64,000 nucleotides of DNA from NCBI GenBank assembly GCA_030267965.1, contig BRYA01000211.1, positions 1-64,000 on the forward strand, read 5' to 3'. This DNA comes from Triparma columacea (lineage: Eukaryota; Sar; Bolidophyceae; Parmales; Triparmaceae). Positions 10,180 through 20,909 of the stretch are shown here, one piece after another. Numbering within the stretch: the stretch's first letter is position 1; each line of letters starts with the position of its first letter. Position numbers and translations under genes: made by a program. A model generated the notes under the pieces. That model worked only from the letters and a program-made list of their open reading frames with translations, ran no database searches and had not been told where the DNA came from.

Positions 10180-11813
10180 TCACACGGTCCTTAAAAGAGT
10201 CCTCCCATAAGTGTTAATCCACGCCGTTGCCAGCAGCGCTCCAATTTCCTCTTCCTCTTCCTCCCTTCCCCCCGTATCCTCCATAACCTTAACAAAAGAT
10301 TCCCCCCCTCCCCCCTCTCCCCCTCCCAGACCCTTAAGAACGGCCCTAACCTCCGCAGCCTCCTGACCCTTACCGACTCCCGTAAACACCGCCATCACGT
10401 TACATCCACCTACCCCAACCCTCCCCTCCTTAACTCTAACGTTACTAGGGTTCCACATAACAAGTGCATCAATCCCACCCTCCCCTTCCTCCTCCCCCTC
10501 ACAACCACCTGATAATAACAACAAGGTGTTTAAAGTTGAAGCAGCACTCTGACCAGTAGCAAGTACAGATATAGTCTCCACACCTGCGTTTATCAAGTGG
10601 GTTTTACACTCCTTTAAAACCTCCCTCGTCACCATATCATTATCCTCTTCCTCCATATCAGGTGATATAACGATAGCGGGTGTACAATCAATACTCAACC
10701 TCTCCGCCAACAATCTAGATGGTAGATTCAACGGTGAGGGTGTAGAAGGGTCGAGGAGGACTATTATACCACGAACTTCATTTGCTGACTTCAGGAATAG
10801 ATCGTCGGTTAAGGTTGGGGGTTTGGGGTTCTCTGGTTTTGTAGATGATGTACGTGGAGTTGCTTGTTCGTTTACAGAGGAGGATTGTTGTGTGTTCGTT
10901 AGTATCTGACTGGAACCACCGTTTGCGAAGTTAGTGATAGCTTTCTTTTCTGCTACTAAATACGCCTCCCTACCGTTCTTCAGTGTTAGGTTTCTTCGGA
11001 ATAGACCGTCTATTATCTTCTTAGGACCATCTGTTGTGAAGAATGGATCATCAGATGAGGAAGAGGTGGAGGAGGAGGTGGGGGGGGGGGAGATATAATC
11101 ACTAACATCCTTTACACCAGCTGGTAGCTGGGGGGGGGGGAGGGAATAGAGTTGATTTGAGGGTTGGTTGGTTTGAGCGTTGGTTGANNNNNNNNNNNNN
11201 NNNNNNNNNNNNNNNNNNNNNNCTCTAACTACACTGTCGACTGTCGCCCCCCCCCCCCTACCCCACTGTGGTTTCTCACCTCCTCCTCCTCCTTTAGTAC
11301 GTCATTCGTTTCATAGTTCGTTTCATAGTTTGTTTCTTCCCTCTCTTCTCCCTTCCTTGCTTGTATAATTCTCTGTATGAGTATTTGTTTTTTTCCTCCA
11401 ACTTTAACTCCAAGTTCCCTGCATACGTCTTTAAGTTGTGTGACTTTCATGTCTTGTAGTTGTTCTAGTTGTTGCTGTTGTTGTTGTTGCTGTTGTTGTT
11501 GTTCTTCTCCTCCATCTTCTCCTCCATCATCTCCTCCATCTTCATCTGTTGTATGAGTGAATGATGAAGATGAATATAGTGATGATGATGAATAGGATGA
11601 TGATGAATATGATGAATGAGTGTTATAAGGTGAATAAGGCATCATTAAGGACTCCTTTAGTCTCTTCCATCTCATCGACTTCATTCCCATCTGATTGTAA
11701 TTGGGGGTATAAGCCACATTTAATCTATCATATGTACGTATTATATTATTAGATGTTTGTATAACGAATGAATAACATCGTACAAGCAGTACACAATATA
11801 ATATGACTCTCAT
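10180..11813 (-). CDS. SAP-motif plus alpha/beta-hydrolase-like protein, secretory or plastid leader
   Basis: Two exons, 11813-11280 and 11127-10180, give 493 residues. The donor is GTGAGA, the acceptor a poly-C CAG, and both sides are phase 0, so the N gap falls in the intron. The start chosen is the first ATG (MRVILYCVLLVRCYSFVIQ), a signal-peptide-like leader that could be a plastid bipartite leader. A Gln-rich run precedes a SAP motif near residues 120-152 (MKVTQLKDVCRELGVKV then KKQILIQRI). The second exon has a low-complexity linker and a C-terminal domain resembling dienelactone/alpha-beta hydrolases: a strand EVRGIIVLLD, a putative nucleophile context ATGQSAAS near residue 368, and ALVMWNPS. 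SAP motifs bind nucleic acid in known proteins, and in plastids they occur with organelle nucleic-acid factors. Hydrolase activity is uncertain because the elbow is atypical. Confidence 0.65.
11188..11222. other. Assembly gap (35 N)
   Basis: Thirty-five consecutive Ns flanked by runs of G/C on both sides. The gap sits inside the proposed intron of the SAP/hydrolase-like gene, so it need not break the coding sequence. Its true length is unknown. Confidence 0.99.
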
Positions 11814-12020
11814 AACTTTTGGGCAGAAAGTGAAGTTCGTGTGAGTGCAAAAAGGAAGAAAACCAAAGAAGGAAACAGAGAGAAAAAACAACAAAGATCT
11901 TCTCCCATTGTTTCCTCAATTAAACTCGTTATCACAACATATCACAGCATATCGCAACATATATACATACAAATAGACTCAATACTACAAACAAACACTA
12001 AACATCCCATAACCCAAATT

Positions 12021-14008
12021 ATGTCAACCTCAAAAACAACACCCTCCTCTGCCGTACCCTCAGCCAAACCCTTACCCGTAACATCGACCCAACCATCAAC
12101 TCGACCATCAACTCAACCATCAATCAAACCCTCAACATCGTCAAATTTCCCTTTTGCATCCCAACACACCATTGATAACACACCCTTCTCCTCAAACCAT
12201 ATAGACTCATCATCCTCATCACATCCTACACAACCCTCCCCGTTCAAAAACTCTTCAGCGGCAGCTGGTTGGACTAAAGTTATTCCACAAAACAATAACA
12301 TTAAATCGACTAACCAACAAACAACAAACAACAACAACAACACGACAAAATCCAAAAGCTCACAATCAACCACCTCCTCCTCATGCACCATCGAGACGCT
12401 TCGAACTTGCGACGATATGGTCAGGGAGTACCTAGTTTTTAGGGGCCTAGCAAACACGGCCATGATCATGGACAGGGAACTTCAGGGGGAGGTAAGAGGA
12501 AGAGGAGGGGAATGTGAGGGGCATCACAAATGTATTCAAGTTATATGAGGGATGGATGTCGCCATGCGCAGCTCAATCACTCCGGCAAGTTGAAAAACAA
12601 CCATGCCAAACAACCATGCTGAGGAAACATTACCAACACACCCCAACAACGACAACAAACTAACCCCTCCCCCTCCCTCTCTTCCCCCCCCCCCCACACC
12701 CCCAGTTCCTCCACTCCCCCCCCCCAACTTCCTCTTCCCCTCCTTCTACCCCCCCCCGTCACCACCACCAACAATTCGGCTCAACCCTAATCCGTCCCCC
12801 CACCCCTCCTACGTCCATGCCGCAGCCTCAAGCGCACCACCACAACCACCAGCCGCAAGGTGAGAGAAAGGCCGGCGGGACCTTTTCAAAGATACCAACC
12901 AAATTCAGACCTTTCCGTCTCGTTCGCAGAGGTGTCCCCCCCCCCTCTTGTCCGTCCCTCAAAAAAGAATACCCCGAAATACCCTAACCCCCTTTCCCTT
13001 CCCTTCCCCCCCCTTTCCCCCCCCCCTAAATTGAAAGTAGGTCTAAAGTCCCCTCCCCCCCCCACATCACCCTCCCTCCAAAGTATTCCAACCCCCTACA
13101 CCCCCTACCCTCCCCCTACCCCGCATTCCCTCTCCTCAACCTATTTCTACACCCGTTTATTCTCCCCCCCAACATTAACAACAGCATTACTAACCTCAAT
13201 AACCGGGTTAGAACCATCGTTCTCTACATTCAATGTAGTATGGTCTATACTATGTTCGAAATTCCTAACCTCATCCTCCTTACCGCCGCATGTTGTGAAG
13301 GACCTGGAGGAGAAGCTGGTTAAGGTTTATTTTTGTAACCTTTATAAAATGGGGAGGTACGAGGATATTGGGAAGGTTCTTTGCTTCTATACTAAGGAAC
13401 ACGGTAGTGGTAATAACAACATGACGGGAGGGACGAATACTAATACACATAACGGAATAAGAGGTATACAACCCACCACAACCTCAACACCAACTCCATC
13501 TACAACAAGTAATTCATCACGTTCTCAATGCACAGGTTACGGTTCGCAGGATTTCCTCTCCCCCACGTACTCAAAGTTCTGGTTATTATCCGCAGGTATA
13601 CCATCGTTAGAAAGGTGTCCCGAAATCGGGTGTTTTTTTAAGGAGGGGTTTTTAGAGAGGTTGAAAGGGACGATTGGGAATGTCGTTGAAACTGTTGTTA
13701 ACGATTCTAAGGTACCAAGGTTGGTGGAGGTTTATAATAAGGGGGGGAGGGGGGAGGGGGAGGTGAAGGGGAGGGGGGAGAATACGGAGGTTGTTAAAAG
13801 TATGGAGATAATTATGGATACCGTTATCTCCTCCGCAGTCTCCTGTCGACAAATAAATACTAAAAAAACTGGGTCTGAGGGACTATGGAAGAGTGAGGAA
13901 GAGATAAAAAGGGACATTGAAGAAGTGGTGAAGAAAGCAAGGGAAAGAGACTGGGAAGGATTCGGGAAAGCTTTTGGGAAATGCGAATGGAGGACGGGCA
14001 ACATGTAA
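12021..14008 (+). CDS. LisH-like / WDR91 N-terminal-like protein
   Basis: The first exon, 12021-12491, begins at ATG with a Ser/Thr/Pro/Asn-rich segment of about 120 residues, then the segment DDMVREYLVFRGLANTAMI, very like the start of WDR91 proteins (LisH-type helix). It ends in GAG before GTAAGA. A large last exon in the frame running to 14008 encodes LEEKLVKVYFCNLYKMGR and KFWLLSAGIPSLERCPE, which parallel the helical region following the LisH in WDR91. No WD40 repeats follow. The middle (about 12500-12920) is extremely Pro-rich with poly-C tracts and its exon boundaries are unresolved; GTGAGA at 12860 is a likely donor and CAG at 12929 a likely acceptor. WDR91 in animals controls endosomal phosphatidylinositol 3-phosphate; that role is only suggested here. 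It is divergent from the SAP gene, about 207 bases between start codons. Confidence 0.5.
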
Positions 14009-14202
14009 TTAATCTTATTGGTACACGCAACAATAAGTAAAATTTGGAGTTAATATTTTCGGGACCCTTCTGCATGCCGTTAAACAGTGAATTTAGAGTT
14101 TAAAAGTATAATCATCTATTATTATGACCTGATTGTTTCATTCATGTTTGACTATACTTGGAAAAAGGGTAACGTTCATGCAATACTTTCGGACTTTAGA
14201 GA

Positions 14203-15690
14203 TTACAGAAACTCCAGAACAACTCTCCACAAAACTTTCGGTATCTTCTCACGTGCCGGGGTTACCCTTAGCGCTGGGTCTTCAACTCCGTCCACTCGCT
14301 TCCGCTTTCTAGCCGATCTCCTTGGTGGATCCTCCACGTGATCCCAGGTTCCCTTGAGGCACAGGAGAGCGTTGACACGTTCGATCACAGCGACATTGCG
14401 GTGCCACCTATAATGGAGAAGGTCCTCGACAGTCGGCATATTTTGATCGGCAGCGGCAGTGATTAAGGCGGTGCAATTCTCGAAGCAGTCTTCTCCGATG
14501 AAAACGGCGGGAGATAGACTGAGTTTCGTTAGGTCTACGCAACCTCTGAAGGCTCGCTTGCCGATCGTCGTCACTCCGTCCGGGATTGTGATGGCCGTGA
14601 GGGAGGAGCATCCCCAGAAGGCTTCATCGCCAATCATCGTCACTCCATCTGGGATGGTGATGGCCGTGAGGGAGGAGCATTCAGAGAAGGCGTAAGCGCC
14701 AATCGTCGTCACGCAGTCTGGGATGGTGATGGCCGTGAGGGAGGAGCATCCTTCGAAGGCGCCCCCGCCAATAGTTGTCACGCAGTCAGGGATGGTGATG
14801 GCCGTGAGGGAGGAGCATCCTTCGAAGGCGTTATTGTCAATCTTCGTCACTGAGTCCGGGATGGTGACGGCTGTGAGGGAGGAGCATCCGTTGAAGGCAT
14901 ATTCACCAATCATCGTCACTCCGTCAGGGATGGTGATGGCCGTGAGGGAGGAGCATCCGCAGAAGGAGTAACGGCTTATCGTCGTCACTCCATCCGGGAT
15001 GGTGATGGCTGTGAGGGAGGAGCATTCGTAGAAGGCGTAATCGCCAATTGTCGTCACAGAGTTGGGGATGGTGATGGCCGTGAGAGAAGAGCATTCGTTG
15101 AAGGCGGAAATGCTAACCGTTGTCACTCCGTCCGGGATGGTGATGGCTGCGAGGGAGGAGCATTTGTCGAAGGCGTTTTCGCCAATCGTTGTCACTGAGT
15201 CCGGGATGGTGATGGCCGTGAGGGAGGAGCATCCGTTGAAGGCGCTTCTGCTAATCATCGTCACTCTATCCGGGATGGTGATGGCCGTGAGGGAGGAGCA
15301 TCCTCTGAAGGCGCCCTCACTAATCGTCATCACTCCGTCCGGGATGGTGATGGCCGTGAGGGAGGAGCATCCCCAGAAGGCATAATCGCCAATCATTGTC
15401 ACTCCGTCCGGGATGGTGATGGCCGTGAGGGACCAGCATCCTTCGAAGGCGTTATTGTCAATCTTCGTCACTGAGTCCGGGATGGTGATGGCCGCGAGGG
15501 AGGAGCATCCTTCGAAGGCGCCATCGCCAATCATCGTCACTCCGTCCGGGATGGTGATGGCTGTGAGGGAGGAGCATCCTTCGAAGGCGCCCTCGCCAAT
15601 CGTTGTCACTCCCTCTGCAAAAGTCACCTCCGTGAGTTCATCATTGTCAATGAAGCTCTCTACGCCAGAGTACACTGCTGAGCTGGGCAT
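14203..15690 (-). CDS. BspA-type leucine-rich-repeat protein (LRR_5)
   Basis: A single exon of 495 residues from ATG. Residues about 15-400 are about 17 consecutive 23-residue units with the consensus CSSLTAITIPDGVTxIG followed by xxAFxG, the BspA/Treponema pallidum-type LRR. The tail (about 401-495) is not repetitive and carries a basic patch, RRSARKRKRV, that could be a nuclear localisation signal, and ends in KIPKVLWRVVLEFL. No signal peptide is visible, unlike bacterial surface BspA proteins. LRR_5 proteins form solenoids for protein binding; the partner is unknown. The family is known to be expanded in several protists and algae. Units are nearly identical at DNA level (69-bp period), which points to recent expansion or gene conversion. 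Confidence 0.92.
   Translation of the reverse strand: MPSSAVYSGVESFIDNDELTEVTFAEGVTTIGEGAFEGCSSLTAITIPDGVTMIGDGAFEGCSSLAAITIPDSVTKIDNNAFEGCWSLTAITIPDGVTMIGDYAFWGCSSLTAITIPDGVMTISEGAFRGCSSLTAITIPDRVTMISRSAFNGCSSLTAITIPDSVTTIGENAFDKCSSLAAITIPDGVTTVSISAFNECSSLTAITIPNSVTTIGDYAFYECSSLTAITIPDGVTTISRYSFCGCSSLTAITIPDGVTMIGEYAFNGCSSLTAVTIPDSVTKIDNNAFEGCSSLTAITIPDCVTTIGGGAFEGCSSLTAITIPDCVTTIGAYAFSECSSLTAITIPDGVTMIGDEAFWGCSSLTAITIPDGVTTIGKRAFRGCVDLTKLSLSPAVFIGEDCFENCTALITAAADQNMPTVEDLLHYRWHRNVAVIERVNALLCLKGTWDHVEDPPRRSARKRKRVDGVEDPALRVTPAREKIPKVLWRVVLEFL
14560..15625. repeat. 69-bp tandem repeat array encoding LRR units
   Basis: About fifteen head-to-tail copies of a 69-base unit, each containing GGGATGGTGATGGCCGTGAG (plus-strand reading) with few changes. 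The period is exactly 23 codons. The flanking first and last units are more diverged, typical of arrays that grow from the middle. Confidence 0.95.
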
Positions 15691-16095
15691 CTCGGGGAGG
15701 ATGAAAGTGGAGGTATTGATAGCGCTCGAGCTAGGGTATAGCGTGAATGTTAGATGGAGAGGAGGAGATTGAAAGTTAGGGATTTGACGATGTAGTTTTG
15801 TTGGGGACCAAATTTGAGCTAAAATTACGATGTGTTTGGATATGATGTAGATAGTAGTATCGTTGTGTTTGTATTGTGAAGAGTTTCAATGTTGTAAAGA
15901 GTATTAGCCTATAATACAGCTTATAATACAGCTTTCGTCAAATGAGCCCAAATCTATCTTTCCCAGCAGGTTTGAGGTTTTCGGAGCCTCCAAAAAAGAA
16001 ATTGAGAGCTTTAATAACACAACGTCGAAGTCAAAGTACAACAACCGGCTAACCAAGAAGCACGGGTGGATTGTCCTTGTCATTAAAAATGGCTT
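15691..16095. other. Intergenic region, no gene seen
   Basis: About 400 bases between the LRR gene start and the 3' end of the DUF1997-like gene, both on the minus strand. It is moderately AT-rich and presumably contains the LRR promoter. I see no open frame, RNA structure or repeat of note. Confidence 0.5.
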
Positions 16096-16815
16096 TCACG
16101 TTGGACTCTCTCCAATCTTCGTACTATTAACAAGCGCCTCCATGGTCATCTCCAGGTCCCCGCATATCTGTTTCTCCATACTTCTCTGACCGACCCTCTG
16201 TATAACTCCGACCTTAACAGGCACCCAGTCTGGTAACTTCATTTCAATATCTACGAACGCCTTACCTAAGAGCGATGAACCGTCTTCAGATATATGAAAC
16301 TGTGTCTTGGACTTTGTTTCAAGTGACCTTGAAGCACTGAGAACTATCTTGCATAGTAACTTGGGGCCTGAGGCCGCCATCTCCTGACCCAGGAGAGTTA
16401 GTTCAACGGAACCCGGAACGGAATTACACCTGAACTTCATTTTGGGCGTGATTTTTACAAAAGGGAAAGAATCCTGAGTTACTTGGGCCTCATAAATATC
16501 ATCTCCCAATTCTAAAACCTCACTTATTCCTGGCGTCGCCTTCAGGACTTCGTTTACGGTGAGTTCAGGGGGTGGGAAAGGAGGGGGGGAGATGGGGATT
16601 GTGTGGGCGTGGGATACACGCCAGGTTACGGAACGGGAATTTAAGGGTGGGGAACGATTAAGGGGAGTTGAGAGACGGGGGGGATTGAAACTTGTAACGA
16701 AGGTGGGAGGGTTGAGGTTTATTAAGATTAGGTAGAAGAGGAGGATAAGATAATGGAATCGGGGACGGGAGAGGATCTTTACTTGGGGGGGGGGAGGGGG
16801 AGATTGGGTAAGCAT
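16096..16815 (-). CDS. DUF1997-like protein with signal/plastid leader
   Basis: A single exon of 239 residues from ATG (MLTQSPPPPPQVKIL). Residues about 18-45 form a hydrophobic segment (HYLILLFYLILINL) followed by TFVTSFNPPR, which fits a signal peptide with a Phe at the cleavage region, as in stramenopile plastid precursors. The mature part has strands around FPFVKITPKMKFRC and VELTLLG and the C-terminal block LPDWVPVKVGVIQRVGQRSM. The spacing resembles DUF1997, a family of cyanobacteria and plastids of unknown function with an SRPBCC-type fold. It is divergent from the glucosidase II beta gene, sharing a region of about 320 bases. The family assignment is moderate. Confidence 0.6.
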   Translation of the reverse strand: MLTQSPPPPPQVKILSRPRFHYLILLFYLILINLNPPTFVTSFNPPRLSTPLNRSPPLNSRSVTWRVSHAHTIPISPPPFPPPELTVNEVLKATPGISEVLELGDDIYEAQVTQDSFPFVKITPKMKFRCNSVPGSVELTLLGQEMAASGPKLLCKIVLSASRSLETKSKTQFHISEDGSSLLGKAFVDIEMKLPDWVPVKVGVIQRVGQRSMEKQICGDLEMTMEALVNSTKIGESPT

Positions 16816-17137
16816 GGTCGGTGGGGGAAGCAGAAATCGGAACGAGATCAAAATATCGTTATGTCGAACCTCGTTTTGTTGCACCGCATTCTCTACAAAC
16901 GCTCCTCAGCTATCAAATTTCCAGGCACACCCATCGTACCTGGTCTGCGAGGAGAATTTTAAGTCTCAGTGATAACATTTTAACGTTAGGTAAGAATGAC
17001 GGTTGTGATACCATTTTTATTCTTCGATATGTCCCTGATTCGTCGTCTCCAGAGTCTAAATTAGTAACGAAAACTGTTCCTGAAGAACAAATTAATTTGT
17101 TGTATTGTCATAACACTCCCAAAGCCAAACCAACGGA
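16816..17137. promoter_or_regulatory. Shared divergent upstream region (DUF1997-like / glucosidase II beta)
   Basis: This 322-base stretch lies between two divergent start codons and must hold both promoters. No coding segment is supported. I see no classical TATA element at a convincing position. Confidence 0.4.
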
Positions 17138-19362
17138 ATGATTCGTCGGCTTATCATCTTCTTCTTTCTCTCTTCAGCCCCCACAGACTCCCTTCCATCC
17201 CCTGAATACTGTCCTCATCCTTTGACTTCACTCTCTCTCTCGGGAGTCTCTTCCGATCCTAATTTAAGTGACTACTCTTCACTTGATGATTCGTGCTCGG
17301 GAATCCTGAACGTTCGTTTTGAGTGTCCCTTCGGTGGTCCTATCCCGTTGAGCAGAGTGAACGACGGTGTCTGTGACTGCTGCGATGGATCAGATGAGCA
17401 GCACAAAGGTTCCACTTGCAAGGACCAGTGCGGGGTACTTAAGAGGAGGGAGGAGGAGGCGAGAGCCAAGGCCGAGGAGAAAAGGGCTAGGGGGCTGAAG
17501 CAGAGGCTGGCAGCAACGGAAAGCTGGGTACCGCCGGGGAAGGTTGAGGTGAGAACATGGGCAGGGCGCAAGGAGAGTGAGGAAAGCTACGAGGCGATTT
17601 TATCGCGTCGGGTTGGCTGCGATACGCTTTTTGTGCTAAGTTCTATGTGCGCTCCTCCGCTGACCTCCTTCCCCCAAACCTCAGGAGTATGACCACGTTG
17701 ACCTTTACGAATACAAGCTAAAAGAGTTGGAAGCTGCTGAGGCCGCTGAGGACGCCGCCATAAAAGAAGCCAAGGCCGCTTCCGACGCCGCCGCTCTCGT
17801 AGCCTCCCGGGCCTCCATCTCAACATTCCTTGACCTTTCCTCCCTGACCTCTGTCGAGCTCGTTTTAACCCTAAACTACCTAGCCTATCTGACCTCCAGC
17901 GCAATGTCGGCAGTGGAGTCCCTGAAGAAGGCAGGCGATGCAAGGTACCCCCATGTCTACGCTGTCGAAGGTTGCGAGACTAGGGGACCCCCGGAAGGCG
18001 TGGAGTGGGGAGAGAAGCACACGGAGGTGAGGTGGTTGGGAACTTTTTTGGAAGAAGGGGGGGCTTTTCTATCTTCCCCCCTCCCACCCACCCCCGCCAC
18101 CCCCCCCCCACACGCGAGCAAAATCCCACTAACTCAGCGACACCCTCTTCGCTCCACCCTCTTCGCTCCTTTAATGCCTGTCTCTGTTTCTAAAAAAAGA
18201 GTCTGGACGGATACAACAGGATGGCGCGGATCCTTCTCCCTTACGGCGTAACCTGCTCCCCCGGTACCTTCAAGGACAAGGACCTCCTCCCCCCCTCGTC
18301 CTCCGTTTCCATCTCCGACGTTCTCCTGTCGTTCTTAGAGGGGAACGAGGTGAGCATCGCCGAGGTTGGCTACGCCATGAGCTTCGCGGTGGGGGGGGGG
18401 GACAACTGGGCGTACTACGAGGGGGGGTGCGTATTCGACAGGGTTATCAGAGAGGGGGGGGATTTTCCGGGGGACGAGGTCTGGGAGAGGATGGTGGCGG
18501 TATGCGAGGAAAGGCTGGAGGGGATGATTAACGAGGAGGAGGGGGGAGGGGAGAGGGAAGGAGGGGGGGTGATTGTGGGAGGGGGGTGGTGGGAGGGGGA
18601 GAGAGAGAGTTTGGTTGGGGACGAGATCAAGGAGGTTCTCAGACAAAATAGAGAGAAGGAGGAAGCCGAGGGCAACACCGAGTTTGAGAATTTCATTCAG
18701 GATTCTGGAGCGGAGGGGGAGGAAATGGAGGTGAGATAAAACTGGGGAAATTTTTTATTGCTAAGATTGTGGACAAGTCCTCTCGCCAAGCCCTCTCGCC
18801 AAGCCCCCTCGCCAAGCCCTCTCGCCAGGCCCCTCACCACTTATCTTGCTTCCCACCAAAACCCAAATTCTTCGCTCGCTCATCGATTTCGCAGCCGGAG
18901 CGACCTGCAAGAAAGGAGTTGAGGGACATGAAGGAGAAGATCGCTTCGATATACGCTCAGCAACGTGCCCTGGAGACTAGAGTTGCCAAGTACGGGAGAG
19001 GCGGGGAGAGGGCTGCGCTTATCAATGTGGACGGGAGCTGCTGGGAGTGGAAGGACGCAGAATACATCTACGAGCTCTGCGGGTTGGATGAAGTCAAACA
19101 AAAGAAGATTGGGGACGCCAAGAACAGCAAGGGAACTAGCCTGGGGAAGTTCAAGGCGGTTGAGGGGAGCAAGGTTTACTTCGAGGGGGGCGATAAGTGC
19201 CACGGGAGGCCGGATAGGAGGGCCGTGGTGGAAGTCAAGTGCGGATCGGAAGGGATCGTGGAAGTCGAGGAGACGGAGACTTGCGTTTACAAGGTGGTGA
19301 TAGAGAACGGTGCGGGGTGCGAGGAGGGGGGGGGGGGTGGAGGGGCTAGAGATGAATTGTGA
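17138..19362 (+). CDS. PRKCSH: Glucosidase II beta subunit (PRKCSH-like)
   Basis: Four exons, 17138-17548, 17685-18026, 18200-18730 and 18895-19362, joined by three phase-0 introns with GTGAG donors, give 583 residues. A signal peptide (MIRRLIIFFFLSSAPTDS) is followed by the LDL-receptor-class-A-like Ca-binding segment VNDGVCDCCDGSDE, a charged coiled-coil, and a C-terminal mannose-6-phosphate-receptor-homology (MRH) domain with DGSCWEWKDAEYIYELCG, TSLGKF, the KCHGRPDRR loop and paired cysteines. It ends in ARDEL, an HDEL/KDEL-type ER-retention signal. The protein is the non-catalytic subunit that retains glucosidase II in the ER and presents N-glycans for trimming of the two inner glucoses, the step feeding calnexin-type quality control. 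The catalytic alpha subunit is not in this window. A Gly/Glu-rich low-complexity insert lies in exon 3. Confidence 0.93.
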
Positions 19363-20177
19363 GCGCTGAATTTTGACATAACGAAAATTGATCTTTGTTT
19401 GATCCTGACTTGAATTTTGTCAAACCACTGGAGTGAAACAAATTGTGCTTCCGTTCGTCTCCCCGCCCCAACCAAACACACTGCACAAATTGCAACGCAT
19501 CAACGCCCCCCCTCCACCCCCATCCTTCCCACCCGTCACGACCATCACAATTTTGAAGAGCTCTTCAACATGTCTCATCACCCATTTTCCTCATCAAGAA
19601 AAAGCCAAAATCGACAGTGAGTCCTCAACCTCCAAACTTTCCCAAACGTGCGCAACACAACTTCATCTTTAAGCAATGTGCCAGCTATACGAATACAAGG
19701 CGTGTCGAAGGAACGAATATCAACGAATGTGCCACACCAGCCGGAACAACCCCACCTCAAACCCGATCTCGAGATCCAGAGACATGCCAATTGCCAGCTA
19801 GCCTGTACCCTATTGCCCCTTATTACAATAACTACGCAATGATATACATCCAATGTCCTTTGTCTCTCAATATTGTATTGTAAAATGCCGAATTGACTGA
19901 GGAATCACCTGCTCAACGATAGGAGGGCTTTGCTTCATGGATTGTCTTGCACCTTTCCGGTCTTCTTTCCTCCCCTTCGAACATCATGTGCTGTGTGTAC
20001 GAATATACTACATCCTTCCATGCAAACTTCAATCTAAATTACGTACATCAAACCCCTGATGTCCACAACTCCCGAACCGCCCTAAAACACCACCTGCTCC
20101 CACCCCCCTTTCCACTCGTTACACATCCCTCTAACCCTCCCCTCGCCCCTACTCCACTCTACTTTCTACCACAGACT
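19363..20177. other. Intergenic region upstream of eS6; possible leader intron
   Basis: This 815-base stretch contains only short unrelated open frames. CCACAG lies immediately before ACTATG at the eS6 start and looks like a 3' splice site, so an intron in the 5' leader of the eS6 gene is plausible; its donor was not fixed. Pyrimidine-rich DNA precedes it. No RNA gene was recognised. Confidence 0.45.
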
Positions 20178-20909
20178 ATGAAGATCAACATCTCCTACCC
20201 CGCTACCGCCATGCAGAAGGTCATCGACATCGATGACGAGAAGAAGCTCCAGAACCTCTACGACCGCCGCATGGCTCAGGAAATTGACGCAGGTGTTCTC
20301 GGAGACGAGTTCAAGGGATATGTTATGCGCATCTCTGGCGGTAACGACAAGCAGGGCTTCCCAATGAAGCAGGGAATCCTCACCAACACCCGTGTGCGCC
20401 TCCTCCTCGCCGAAGGACAGAAGTGCTACCGCGCCCGCAGGAAGGGAGAGCGCAAGCGCGCTTCCGTCCGCGGCTGCATTGTTAGCCACGACATCTCCGT
20501 CCTCAACCTCGTCGTCACCAAGAAGGGAGACGCTGAGGTCCCTGGACTCACTGACGATTCCGTCCCCCGCCGCTTGGGCCCCAAGCGTGCCTCCAAGATC
20601 CGCAACCTTTTCAACCTCACCAAGGAGGACGACGTCCGCAAGTACGTCATCGCCCGCGAGTTTGAGAACAAGAAGGGAAAGAAGGTCCGCAAGGCCCCTA
20701 AGATCCAGCGTCTCATCACCCCTCTCATGCTCCAGAGGAAGCGCGCACGCAAGGCCGACAAGCTCGCGTCTGTCAAGAACACCAAGGCCGAGGCGGCCGA
20801 GTACAAGAAGCTCATGGCCCAGAGGCTTGCTGAGCAGAAGGAGGCTAGGAGGTCGGCCATCTCCAAGAGGAGGAGTAGTAGGAAGAGCCAGAAGCAGGCC
20901 TCCGCTTAA
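20178..20909 (+). CDS. RPS6: 40S ribosomal protein S6 (eS6)
   Basis: A single coding exon of 243 residues starting [20 protein letters not shown]. Diagnostic blocks are [40 protein letters not shown] and [19 protein letters not shown]. The C-terminus has the basic Ser-rich tail ([19 protein letters not shown]) that is the target of S6 kinases in other eukaryotes. Length matches the family (about 235-250). The protein is a component of the small cytosolic ribosomal subunit. Codon use is strongly biased to C/G-ending codons, as expected of a highly expressed gene. Confidence 0.98.
   Translation: MKINISYPATAMQKVIDIDDEKKLQNLYDRRMAQEIDAGVLGDEFKGYVMRISGGNDKQGFPMKQGILTNTRVRLLLAEGQKCYRARRKGERKRASVRGCIVSHDISVLNLVVTKKGDAEVPGLTDDSVPRRLGPKRASKIRNLFNLTKEDDVRKYVIAREFENKKGKKVRKAPKIQRLITPLMLQRKRARKADKLASVKNTKAEAAEYKKLMAQRLAEQKEARRSAISKRRSSRKSQKQASA

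Noticed and set aside
14459..15772. Plus-strand open frames encoding MVMAVREEHPSKA repeats
   Set aside because: They are the antisense shadow of the minus-strand 69-bp LRR array; a 23-codon repeat keeps the opposite strand open too.
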